Shown here: positions 32,732 through 40,935 of the stretch, piece after piece
Position numbering within the stretch: position 1 is the stretch's first letter
Layout: every line of letters starts with the position of its first letter
NCBI RefSeq assembly: GCF_025532145.1
Contig: NZ_ARXS01000014.1
Span: 52,157-116,156 of the forward strand
DNA: 64,000 nucleotides
Source of the DNA: Alloalcanivorax balearicus MACL04
GTDB lineage: Bacteria > Pseudomonadota > Gammaproteobacteria > Pseudomonadales > Alcanivoracaceae
Direction of reading: 5' to 3'
The notes under the pieces: model-generated
What the model saw: the letters and a program-made list of their open reading frames with translations, nothing else
What the model was told of the DNA's origin: nothing
Database searches by the model: none
Translations under genes and position numbers: made by a program

Positions 32732-34879
32732 ATGATTGATCGCAACAGTGCAGCCCGACGCCAGGTCAATAGACCACGGTGCCGACGAGCCACGACCGCG
32801 CTGCTATGCGGCACGACTCTGGCTATTGCACCGACAATTGGGAGTGCACAGGAGGCGGGCGGCGGGGATGAGGGTGAAACGGTATACCGACTCGCCCCCA
32901 TTATCGTCAATACGCAGGCAATAGCTCCTGATGATGATGCCAACTCCACTGTTGCCCGAGAGTTATGGGTAGGTGGCAAGGTCGCAACCAGCATCCTCGA
33001 CACACCGGCCTCCGTGTCGGTTATCACGGAAAAGGAGATCGAGCAGCGAAACGCGAATACCACCGAGGAGGTCCTGCAATATACCCCGGGGGTCATCACC
33101 GATTACTACGGCACCGACGACCGTAACGACTATTTCAAAATTCGAGGCTTCCAGGCCACTACCTACCGTGACGGCATGACACTGGGATCGATGCGCGGTG
33201 TGCGCGAGGAACCCTACGCCTATGAGCGCGTTGAGGTGCTGCGCGGGGCCAACTCCACCTTGTTCGGCCCGGCGGATCCAGGGGGCTCGGTAAACTTCGT
33301 GAGCAAACGGCCGAAGTTTTATCGCTTTGGCGAGGGCTACCTCGGCTATGGCTCCTTTGACCAGAAAGAGGCCGGCATCGATGTGGGGGACGTACTGGAC
33401 GCTGATCAGACACTGGCCTATCGCTTCACCGGAAAATTCAAGGATGGCGAGCGCGAATACGATCACTCGAAAGACGATAATCAGTTTTTCATGGGGTCAC
33501 TGACCTGGGAGCCGACAGCGTATACCTCCGCCACCTTGATCCTGGACTATCTGAAGCGTGACAGCACGCCCAACAGTGGTGGTTATCCCCTTGATCGAGA
33601 ATATGATCGCAGCGATTTCTTCGGTGAGCCTGATTTCAACTATCACGACGTTGAACGTACCAGCATGACAGGGCAGCTCACCCATGATTTCAGTAACGGG
33701 CTTACCCTGCGCGGGAATCTGCGCTACAGCGATCTGACCGATGATTTTGGTTACGTCTATCTGACGGATTCCGCGGCGCGAACAGGGACGGTGGTGGATC
33801 GGGATTACTTCGGCACCAACAGCAAAGCACATGAGCTGATCGGCAACGTCATTCTGCAATACGATGCCAGCTTCGATCACGTCGACAGCAGCACATTGCT
33901 GGGGATCGAATACCGTGACGCCTCAACGGATGACAGCTCCTTCTATGGGGATACGGAATCAATTGATATCGAAGACCCGGTTTACTCCGGGGCTCCGAGC
34001 AGCCTGAATATCTATAGCACCAACAAACAGGATTACACCACCAAATCAGTTTTCCTGACACAGAACTTATCTTTTTATGATCGATTCGTTGTCACGGCCG
34101 GGGTTCGCAATGACTCAATGGATCTTTCCAGCAAGGGTAGTTCCTATGGTTCGCCATTCGATGACAGTGATGACTTTTCGGAAACGTCAGCCCGGGGCGC
34201 GCTAACCTATAAAGTCAATGACAGGCTTTCGACCTATATCAGTTATGTGGAATCGGTGGCACCGCCGTCCATCGGCGTTAAACCGGAACGCGGTGAGCAG
34301 CACGAGATAGGCGTAAAGTACGCGCCCGCGGGTATGAACGCGCTGTTCTCGGCAGCGGTCTATGAGCTGAACAAAGACGACGTTTCCATTGCCGTTGTGC
34401 AGGATAACGGCACCATCGAGCAGGAAACCATTGGCGAATCCCGCGTGCGAGGGGGTGATCTGGAAGCCAAAGTCGAGCTGACCGATAACCTGAGTCTTAC
34501 CGGTGGCTACTCCTATATAGAACCCAAAGTGATTCGCGGCACACTCCGGGATGGCACGTCACTCGAAGGGAACGAGTTCGCCATTGCACCGAAACACACC
34601 GCCTCGCTCTGGGGGCATTATACTCTGCCAGATACGGGGATGAGCTTTGGTCTTGGTGCTCGCCATGTCGGCTCTTATTACTTTGATGCCGCCAACACGT
34701 CCAGAAGCGACTCGGAGACACTCTTCGATGCGTCTCTCGGCTACCAGCTCATAAAAAACATCAATGTTACCGTCAATGTCCACAACCTGTTCGATGAGCA
34801 GCATGTGGTCGGCTCAGGCACAGCAAACTACTACAACCCGGGTCGTGAAATCACGGCGAAAGTAAGCTATCGCTGGTAG
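32732..34879 (+). CDS. TonB-dependent siderophore receptor
   Basis: 715-aa outer-membrane receptor for a ferric siderophore. A signal peptide (residues 1-38, with ATTALLCGTTLAIAPTIGSA) leads to a plug domain (residues 70-185) with ASVSVITEKEIEQRN, DDRNDYFKIRGF and the YERVEVLRGANSTLFGPADPG motif, then a 22-strand-type barrel ending in a C-terminal aromatic residue (EITAKVSYRW). No separate signalling domain is seen at the N-terminus, so it is not an ECF-coupled transducer type. ATG at 32732 with AGGGGG upstream. The Fur-like palindrome suggests iron repression. Substrate (ferrichrome-, coprogen- or hydroxamate-like) is not resolvable. Confidence 0.92.
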   Translation: MIDRNSAARRQVNRPRCRRATTALLCGTTLAIAPTIGSAQEAGGGDEGETVYRLAPIIVNTQAIAPDDDANSTVARELWVGGKVATSILDTPASVSVITEKEIEQRNANTTEEVLQYTPGVITDYYGTDDRNDYFKIRGFQATTYRDGMTLGSMRGVREEPYAYERVEVLRGANSTLFGPADPGGSVNFVSKRPKFYRFGEGYLGYGSFDQKEAGIDVGDVLDADQTLAYRFTGKFKDGEREYDHSKDDNQFFMGSLTWEPTAYTSATLILDYLKRDSTPNSGGYPLDREYDRSDFFGEPDFNYHDVERTSMTGQLTHDFSNGLTLRGNLRYSDLTDDFGYVYLTDSAARTGTVVDRDYFGTNSKAHELIGNVILQYDASFDHVDSSTLLGIEYRDASTDDSSFYGDTESIDIEDPVYSGAPSSLNIYSTNKQDYTTKSVFLTQNLSFYDRFVVTAGVRNDSMDLSSKGSSYGSPFDDSDDFSETSARGALTYKVNDRLSTYISYVESVAPPSIGVKPERGEQHEIGVKYAPAGMNALFSAAVYELNKDDVSIAVVQDNGTIEQETIGESRVRGGDLEAKVELTDNLSLTGGYSYIEPKVIRGTLRDGTSLEGNEFAIAPKHTASLWGHYTLPDTGMSFGLGARHVGSYYFDAANTSRSDSETLFDASLGYQLIKNINVTVNVHNLFDEQHVVGSGTANYYNPGREITAKVSYRW

Positions 34880-35244
34880 TGCCATCGGCCAGTACGCCGC
34901 CAGGCACCATCCTCCGCGGGAGGGTGGCGCCTGGCAGGGAAGGGGGCTTACCCCTGGCAAATAGAATCATGGAGGGGCTTCCAGTCCTGGGGCGGAGACG
35001 TGGGGAGAGGCATTGCTGGAGCAATGAGGAACGGGCCTGTCCGTCATGCTCACCAAGTCACTTTAAAAAAACATGTTAACTATATGTTTTTATTCGTTTT
35101 TTAGGTCATTTTTAATCGGTGCAAAAACCAAACGGCTTGTTTGTTATTTGACCTTAATCATGGTTCGCCTAGACTTAATCTCATAGGGCGATTTAACCAG
35201 ACCCTCTTGGGGAACAATACAACAACACAAAGAAGGGGAATCCC
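34880..35244. other. 365-base AT-richer intergenic region with hairpins
   Basis: No convincing gene. It contains a GC-rich inverted repeat at 34899-34935 (GCCAGGC...GCCTGGC), a likely terminator of the receptor gene, and an AT-rich hairpin at 35067-35091 (AAAAACAT/ATGTTTTT). Composition drops sharply from about 35050, continuing into the nuclease-like gene. A 66-codon open frame (34879-35079) overlaps the first hairpin and looks noncoding. Confidence 0.6.
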
Positions 35245-36369
35245 ATGTTCATGGATTTTGAAGACCGTTTGGAACAAATGCGGTCCAAAGTAGGGCAGTT
35301 GGCCGGAGATCTGGCCACGGAAGAAGCCACCAAAAACGCTCTTGTAATGCCATTCATAAAAGACATCCTGGGTTATGACGTGTTTAATCCATTGGAAGTC
35401 ATTCCCGAGTTCACCGCGGATCAGGGCATCAAAAAAGGAGAAAAGGTCGACTACGCGGTTAAACAGCATGGTTCGATTCAGATCCTCATTGAGTGCAAAC
35501 GGGCCGGCGATGAGCTGGGCTTTAAGCATGCATCTCAACTCTATCGTTATTTTTCAGTTACCGAGGCTCGTATTGCCATTCTCACGAATGGCATTCGCTA
35601 TCAATTCTTCACCGATCTTGATGCCGCCAATCGCATGGACAAGAACCCCTTTATGGAGGTCGATTTCACCAACTTCAATTGGCGATTATCGGACGAGATC
35701 CGAAAGCTATCCAAGAACGACTTTGATCTGGGTGATGTCATCACCGCCGCCGGCGAGCTGAAATATACTAATCGCATCAAGAAGCTGATTGCCGAGGAGT
35801 TCTCGCAACCGTCCGAGGAATTCGTCGTTTTGTTCGCTGGCAAGGTTTATGACGGGCGACTCACCCAGAAAGCCAAAGAGGAGTTCCGGGACATTGTACA
35901 GCGAGCCACCGCTCAGTTTCTGAACGACAACTTGAACGAGCGCTTGAAAGGGGCTGTACGTGATGATTACACCCAGCGTTCCAGTGCTTTGAACCGTCAG
36001 GAAGAGACGGAACAGGAGGAAGGCCAGGGGCCGCAGATCGAAACCACGGCGGAAGAACTCCAGGGCTTCTATATCGTCCGGGCGATCCTGTCTGACCAGG
36101 TGGACATCAACCGCATCACTGAACGGGACACCTTAAGCTATTTTGGCGTACTACTGGATGACAACAACCGCAAGCCGATATGTCGGTTACATTTCAACCG
36201 ATCCCAGAAATACATCGGCCTGTTCGATAAGGACAAAAAGGAAACCCGATATCCAATCCGGTCACCAACGGACATCTTTCAATACAAGGGGCAATTGAGG
36301 GAGGCCATTGGGTACTACGACGTACCGGACACGGATGAGGACCCAGAATCCGAAATGGTCGGCTCCTAA
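35245..36369 (+). CDS. Orphan type I restriction R-like PD-(D/E)XK protein
   Basis: 374-aa predicted restriction-endonuclease-related protein of the type exemplified by COG4748. A putative PD-(D/E)XK core is visible: acidic Glu in the early helix (ATEEATKNALVMPFIKDIL), Asp in KVDYAVKQHG near residue 71, and ECKRAGDE near residue 83, the motif order D...ExK. A tail of about 200 aa without motor motifs (no DEAD/Walker A) sets it apart from HsdR, and no hsdM or hsdS gene is near. Start ATG at 35245 with AAGGGG upstream. It lies in AT-richer DNA, which suggests transfer. Probably cytoplasmic; a nuclease function is predicted from fold only. Confidence 0.75.
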   Translation: MFMDFEDRLEQMRSKVGQLAGDLATEEATKNALVMPFIKDILGYDVFNPLEVIPEFTADQGIKKGEKVDYAVKQHGSIQILIECKRAGDELGFKHASQLYRYFSVTEARIAILTNGIRYQFFTDLDAANRMDKNPFMEVDFTNFNWRLSDEIRKLSKNDFDLGDVITAAGELKYTNRIKKLIAEEFSQPSEEFVVLFAGKVYDGRLTQKAKEEFRDIVQRATAQFLNDNLNERLKGAVRDDYTQRSSALNRQEETEQEEGQGPQIETTAEELQGFYIVRAILSDQVDINRITERDTLSYFGVLLDDNNRKPICRLHFNRSQKYIGLFDKDKKETRYPIRSPTDIFQYKGQLREAIGYYDVPDTDEDPESEMVGS

Positions 36370-36381
36370 TGAGGAGCCGAC
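36358..36381 (+). terminator. Terminator-like hairpin at the end of the nuclease-like gene
   Basis: GTCGGCTCC (36358-36366) pairs exactly with GGAGCCGAC (36373-36381); the TAA stop codon lies in the six-base loop. There is no long T-run after it. The stem is perfect and the position is at the end of the gene. Confidence 0.5.
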
Positions 36382-36502
36382 TTGGTGAAGGGGCTCCGTC
36401 ATCCCAGAGGCTCCTCGGCCCACACACAATTAAGTGTAATGTATATTATGTTAAATAGAGTATTTACTAAGGAAACAATCCTCCTGCCTTAACAGGCCCC
36501 AA

Positions 36503-37186
36503 TCACAACAGGGACGCCACCCGCTTGGCCGTTGCCTTGGCGGACTGAGGGTTCTGACCGCTAACCAGGTGGCCATCAGTCACCACATTCGAGGTAAATG
36601 GCAGCAGCGCCTTTTCATACAAGGCTCCCCTGTCCTTCATCTCCTGTTCGGCGTTGTAGGGCATCTTCTTGGCTACCCCCGCCAGAACTTCTTCTGTCCA
36701 GGAAAAGCCGGTGATCTTACGGCCGGCAACCAGCAAGGAGCCGTCCGAAAGCCGGGTATTCAACAGGCCGCAGTAGCCGTGACACACTGCCCCCACAACC
36801 CCTCCCCGCTCGAAAATCTCCCGGGTGATCCGCTGCAAGCCGGATGCGCCAGGATAGTCCCACATTACGGCATGACCGCCCGTGAAGTAGATAGCGTCAT
36901 AATCCGCGGAGTCGATCTGGTCCGGACTGGCGGTGTTCGCCAATAACGCCATTCGGTTCTCATCCGCCAACCAGGCTTTCGCCGTGGCATCGATGTTGGG
37001 CCATTTCAGGGAACGGGGCTCCAGGGGCGACTGACCGCCTTCCGGGCTGACGATGCGCTGCTGATGGCCGGCCCTCTCGAACTCGTGGTAAGCATGTGTC
37101 AGCTCCGAAAGCCACAGTCCGGTCGGATCCGCCGGATCAGCATAATGGGCGACGTTACTGACGACATGCAGTATCCGCTTGCTCAT
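36503..37186 (-). CDS. DJ-1/PfpI-family protein (type 1 glutamine amidotransferase-like)
   Basis: 227-aa cytoplasmic protein. The nucleophile elbow is GAVCHGYCGLLN near residue 134, with the Cys-His pair of the DJ-1/Hsp31 superfamily, preceded by DAIYFTGGHAVMWDYP, a glyoxalase III/Hsp31-type sequence. Such proteins act as glyoxalases, deglycases or chaperones; which applies is unclear. Start ATG at 37186 with GAGGAGG seven bases upstream. It is the last of a leftward group with a CmcJ-like oxidoreductase and a DsbA/HCCA-like protein. Ninety-eight bases separate it from the preceding gene. Confidence 0.85.
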   Translation of the reverse strand: MSKRILHVVSNVAHYADPADPTGLWLSELTHAYHEFERAGHQQRIVSPEGGQSPLEPRSLKWPNIDATAKAWLADENRMALLANTASPDQIDSADYDAIYFTGGHAVMWDYPGASGLQRITREIFERGGVVGAVCHGYCGLLNTRLSDGSLLVAGRKITGFSWTEEVLAGVAKKMPYNAEQEMKDRGALYEKALLPFTSNVVTDGHLVSGQNPQSAKATAKRVASLL

Positions 37187-37284
37187 GATGAAGCCTCCTC
37201 ATGGAAAGGGACTCTGCTCTTTGCAAGGCATACACCGCAGCGAGCGAAGGGGCAAGCGCCGTGTTTTACTCCAGACCAAGCGCA

Positions 37285-37926
37285 TCAATCACCACGGCGA
37301 TTTCTGCTCTGGCATTCGTCGGTAGCGGCGTGCAGCAGGGCATCATCCAGCCTGTCGTTCCCCCAGAACATGGCGTCACCGATCAGAAAGGTCGGGGCGC
37401 CAAACAGGCCCCGGTCCAGGGCTTCCCGGGTTTGCTCCTTCAAGCGTTGTTTGTTGTGGTCGGACTGGGCGGCCTTTAACAGCGACTCCGCCGGCAACCC
37501 CATGTCCACGAGGATATCACCCACCTCCTCCTCGCTGTTGATGTCCCGGTCGCGCTGAAAGTTATGCCGCATCACCTGGCGGTTGAACTCCGCGATCCAT
37601 GGCATATCCGCCCCCAGCAGCGCCACCCGGGACGACAGCAAGCCGTTACGGGGAAATGTCGACGGCCGGGTCCACGGCAGCCGGTATTTTTCACATTGGC
37701 GAATCATGTCCTGCCACACGTAACGCAGCTTTTCCTGTTGCGCCAGGAACGGCGATCCCTGCCAGCCCAGTGCCTTGAAAACGGGGCCGAGCAGGAACGG
37801 CTTCCAGACAATGGCGACGCCGTGGCGATCCGCCTCCTCTTCCACCCGCATGACGCTCAGGTAGCTGTAGTTGCTGCCAAAGTCGTACCAGAACTCCATG
37901 GCTGGAGCGGCATGTTTCGAGACCAT
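37285..37926 (-). CDS. 2-hydroxychromene-2-carboxylate isomerase/DsbA-like (GST kappa-type) protein
   Basis: 213-aa thioredoxin-fold protein of the DsbA-like/GST kappa family. The N-terminal motif EFWYDFGSNYSYLSV replaces the CxxC of DsbA with a Ser-type active site as in HCCA isomerases, and the FGAPTFLIGDAMFWGNDRL motif near the C-terminus is typical. Substrates in known members are aromatic ring-cleavage products, but no such pathway gene lies nearby. Start ATG at 37926 with GGAGG upstream. It is 23 bases downstream of the CmcJ-like gene on the same strand. Confidence 0.87.
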   Translation of the reverse strand: MVSKHAAPAMEFWYDFGSNYSYLSVMRVEEEADRHGVAIVWKPFLLGPVFKALGWQGSPFLAQQEKLRYVWQDMIRQCEKYRLPWTRPSTFPRNGLLSSRVALLGADMPWIAEFNRQVMRHNFQRDRDINSEEEVGDILVDMGLPAESLLKAAQSDHNKQRLKEQTREALDRGLFGAPTFLIGDAMFWGNDRLDDALLHAATDECQSRNRRGD

Positions 37927-37949
37927 GGGATTTCCTCCGTCGGGAGCCG

Positions 37950-38816
37950 TCAGTGATGAATCAGCAGTACGCGAAGTTCGATACTATGACGCGGAGCCAC
38001 ATCGGCGGGCAGCGCCAGCGGATCGAAGGCGCCATGCGGCGTGAACCGCGCGGTACCGCTCAATTGGGTGTCGTACTGCTTGAAAATCAGCACCTCGTCC
38101 GGCGTCATCGCCGGGTAGTAATACCAGCGCTGGCGGGCGGTGTGGCGAGTCAGATAGATCTCGCCAGCGCGCTCTCGGTAGCGCACCTCCGCCGGGTTCA
38201 GATCCAATACCGAAAGGGTCGAGGCATCGCACAGTGCCAGCGGCGCATCCAGCACCGGGCCGCGTAACGGCCGCCACAGATTGACAATGGCATAACGGCT
38301 GTGCGGTGACATACGCTCCCCCTGGCGAGCCAGCACCGCGGCCACCCTGGCCCGTCCGGAGGCCTCGCTGTAATCGTTGTGCAGCCGCCCCACCGCCCCC
38401 GGGCGACTGCCATCACCCTGCCGCCCAAACCCGGCGGTGATCTGGCCGGGCTCACGGCGGCGGGCCTGATGATCGAACACCAGCGCGCGGTCGGCGCCGG
38501 TGGCGCGCCGGGCCATCTCCGCCATCGGCGGATAGTAGGTTGCGGCGACCCAGTCGCCGTCGTCCACCTGGTTCGGCACCGCTGTGTCCGTTCGCAATAA
38601 CCGGAATCCCTGTCTGTCCAGCTCCGGTTCGAAGTCCGCGCGACGCGCATCCAGAATGGTCATGGCCCGGATTTCATATTGGCCTGAATCCTGGGGGGAG
38701 CCGTCCTCGGGCTGATACATGTAGTGGCGGGGGCGTTCGGCGCCGGGCACATGAAAACTGAGATGGGCCCGCATGGCCGCCTCATGACGAGCAAAAGACG
38801 ATGAGAGATGATTCAT
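37950..38816 (-). CDS. CmcJ/NvfI-family oxidoreductase
   Basis: 288-aa protein with the signature of CmcJ/NvfI-type Fe(II)/2-oxoglutarate-dependent enzymes and their relatives: an HND iron-type motif (LHNDYSEASGRARVAA near residue 148), the NLWRPLRGPVLDAPLALCD block, and the later RQRWYYYPAMTPDEVLIFKQ and FTPHGAFDPL. CmcJ is linked to cephamycin 7-alpha-methoxylation and NvfI to endoperoxide chemistry. The actual substrate here is unknown. I chose the ATG at 38816 with GGAGG eight bases upstream; an ATG at 38831 would add five residues. First gene of a leftward three-gene group. Confidence 0.82.
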   Translation of the reverse strand: MNHLSSSFARHEAAMRAHLSFHVPGAERPRHYMYQPEDGSPQDSGQYEIRAMTILDARRADFEPELDRQGFRLLRTDTAVPNQVDDGDWVAATYYPPMAEMARRATGADRALVFDHQARRREPGQITAGFGRQGDGSRPGAVGRLHNDYSEASGRARVAAVLARQGERMSPHSRYAIVNLWRPLRGPVLDAPLALCDASTLSVLDLNPAEVRYRERAGEIYLTRHTARQRWYYYPAMTPDEVLIFKQYDTQLSGTARFTPHGAFDPLALPADVAPRHSIELRVLLIHH

Positions 38817-38903
38817 ACGCTGCGCCTCCATCTGGGTGAGAATCCATTGAAGGCTTCGCAGAAGCGCCGCTCAAACGATCATTTTGCAGCAATGATATGC
38901 TTT

Positions 38904-39851
38904 TTACTCATGGCTGGATGCCGCCTGGGACACCAGCCATTCCGCCAGTGCGCGCACCGAGATGGACGGCGACGGCGACGCCTGGATCAGCCAGTGGGCA
39001 TATTTTTTGGACGAAGGGCTGGAGGAGGAGCGGGATGGCAGGCCGGACGGCTCCCCCTTCCCCAGATCAAAGACCTGCAAGCGCCCTTCCCTGATCAAAT
39101 CCGCCACCAGCGCCCGTCGCCCCAGCGCCAGCCCCTGACCGTTCACCGTCGCCTGAATCAATTGGTCGTACTGGTTGAAACGTACCAACCGCGCCGGGCG
39201 CAAATGGTTCAGTCCGGCGCTGCCGAGATGGGATGACCATTGCAACCAGGGGTGGTCAGGATCGTCGAATTCCAATAGCACCTGACGAGCGAACACTTCC
39301 GGCCGATTCAGCGCGACATCCCGCCAGTCCGGATGTCCGACCACGATGATTTCATCGCCGAACAGCTTGATCGCGCCCTCTGGAGCCGCGGAGCGTGCAC
39401 AGTAACGAATCGCCAGATCAACGCCCTCGGTGTCCAGATCCACGACTCTGTTGTTGGCGGCCACACGCACATCCACCTCCGGATGGCGCGTGATGAAATC
39501 GCCGAGCCGCGGCAGCAACCACAGTCCCACCACACCCATGCTGGCGGTAATAGTGACCGGCTTGCGTTGTTCGCCACCACCAAGCGTTTCCACCAGTTCC
39601 TGCAGTTCCCGCATCATCGGGTCCACCGATTGGAACAGCCGCCGGCCTGCTTCGGTCAGTCTGACGCCACGGTATTCCCGGACCAGCAATTTGCAACCCA
39701 GGCGGGCTTCCAGCGTCTGGATCTGGCGACTGACCGCGGATTGGGTAAGGTGCAGATCCTCCGCGGCCACGGTGATACTCATCCTACGGGCCACGGCGAC
39801 GAAGCCGCGCAGCGCATCCATCGGCGGCAGGCGATAAAGGGGGGCAGTCAT
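38904..39851 (-). CDS. LysR-family transcription regulator (GcvA-like)
   Basis: 315-aa LysR regulator with an N-terminal winged helix-turn-helix (VAAEDLHLTQSAVSRQIQ near residues 28-45, then LEARLGCKLLVREYRGVRLT) and a substrate-binding domain of the GcvA subgroup (VDLAIRYCARSAAPEGAIKL near residue 145). It lies 87 bases upstream of the CmcJ-like group and on the same strand, so it may regulate that group as well as itself. The effector is unknown. The SD (AGGA) is adjacent to the ATG, so the start is tentative. Confidence 0.9.
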   Translation of the reverse strand: MTAPLYRLPPMDALRGFVAVARRMSITVAAEDLHLTQSAVSRQIQTLEARLGCKLLVREYRGVRLTEAGRRLFQSVDPMMRELQELVETLGGGEQRKPVTITASMGVVGLWLLPRLGDFITRHPEVDVRVAANNRVVDLDTEGVDLAIRYCARSAAPEGAIKLFGDEIIVVGHPDWRDVALNRPEVFARQVLLEFDDPDHPWLQWSSHLGSAGLNHLRPARLVRFNQYDQLIQATVNGQGLALGRRALVADLIREGRLQVFDLGKGEPSGLPSRSSSSPSSKKYAHWLIQASPSPSISVRALAEWLVSQAASSHE

Positions 39852-39940
39852 TCCTGGCTCTCATGGAAAAACATCCGCCAAGACTGCGCCTGTTGTTCCG
39901 CTTTTGTCGAGTCTATGTCGGAAATGCCAGGTCAGGAATG

Positions 39941-40837
39941 CTAAGTCGGGAGTGGCGGCAGGCGACAGTGGCTCACCGCGAAATCGATGAAATGACGCAG
40001 CGCCGGCAGGGCCCGGCCGCTGGCCCGATAGAACAAGGCCACATCAATCGGTGGTTGTTCCCACTCGGACCGCAGCCGGCACAAGTGTCCGGCCTCGATT
40101 GCTTCCAGCACCATATAGTGATGCAACCAGGCCAGGCCAAGCCCCTGTTTCACGGCTTCGATCATTGCCTCGGTGTCGTTGAGCCGCAGCGCCGGCCGCA
40201 TAACCACTTGGCGACTACCCCACAGCCAGACACGATCCGGCGGATGCCGCATGGCATGGGTAATGAGCCGGTGTTCCGCCAATTGCTCCGGTGTTTCAGG
40301 CATGCCGTGGCGCTCTATGTAGTCCGGCGAGGCGCAAAGCCAATAGGCGGTCTTGCCAAGACTTCGCCGTACCATACCGTTGCTGCCCGCCATCGACATG
40401 GCGAAGATCAGATCGACGTTTTCCTGCTCCAGATCCGGGAAGCGCTCGGCCAGTTCCAATTCCAGATCAATTGCCGGGTAGCGGCGCACGAATTCGTCCA
40501 GGTGTGGTAACAAAGACGTCTTCGTCAGCCAACGGGCGGCCACCACTCTCAAGGTTCCTGAAGGTTCGCCTTTGATTCGCGAGAGGCAATTTCTTTCCGC
40601 GTCGTCGAGCAGTCGTAACGTGGCCACGGCGTGCTCCTGAAAGGTTCTGCCGGCCGGAGTCAGGACCATGCGGCGGGTGGTTCTCTCAAGCAGGACAACC
40701 TCAAGGGACTGCTCCAAAGCGGACAACTGTTTGCTGACCGCCGGCGCGGACAATCCGAGCGCACGGGCGGCCGCGGCAATACTGCCGTTGTCGCACACGC
40801 TCAGGAAGGTGCTCATGTGGTCCAGTCTGGCCTTCAT
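39941..40837 (-). CDS. LysR-family transcription regulator
   Basis: 298-aa LysR regulator with the helix-turn-helix SIAAAARALGLSAPAVSKQL (residues 18-37) and the following LEQSLEVVLLERTTRRMVLTP. The effector domain contains GTLRVVAARWLTKTSLLPHL. It is divergent from the MFS transporter gene with only 98 bases between, the usual arrangement for a LysR protein that controls the neighbouring efflux pump; this is inference. Start ATG at 40837; an in-frame ATG at 40816 is also possible. Confidence 0.9.
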   Translation of the reverse strand: MKARLDHMSTFLSVCDNGSIAAAARALGLSAPAVSKQLSALEQSLEVVLLERTTRRMVLTPAGRTFQEHAVATLRLLDDAERNCLSRIKGEPSGTLRVVAARWLTKTSLLPHLDEFVRRYPAIDLELELAERFPDLEQENVDLIFAMSMAGSNGMVRRSLGKTAYWLCASPDYIERHGMPETPEQLAEHRLITHAMRHPPDRVWLWGSRQVVMRPALRLNDTEAMIEAVKQGLGLAWLHHYMVLEAIEAGHLCRLRSEWEQPPIDVALFYRASGRALPALRHFIDFAVSHCRLPPLPT

Positions 40838-40935
40838 TAATTCGTAACTTCTGATTAAGAAAGGATTCCATTAAAGCACATTCCATCAATACCCCGGGCC
40901 TCCTAATCTTGCCCGCCAAGCTGAACGGAGGCCCC

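Noticed and set aside
34879..35079. 66-codon open frame just after the TonB receptor
   Set aside because: It overlaps a perfect-looking terminator hairpin and has no recognisable product or ribosome binding site.
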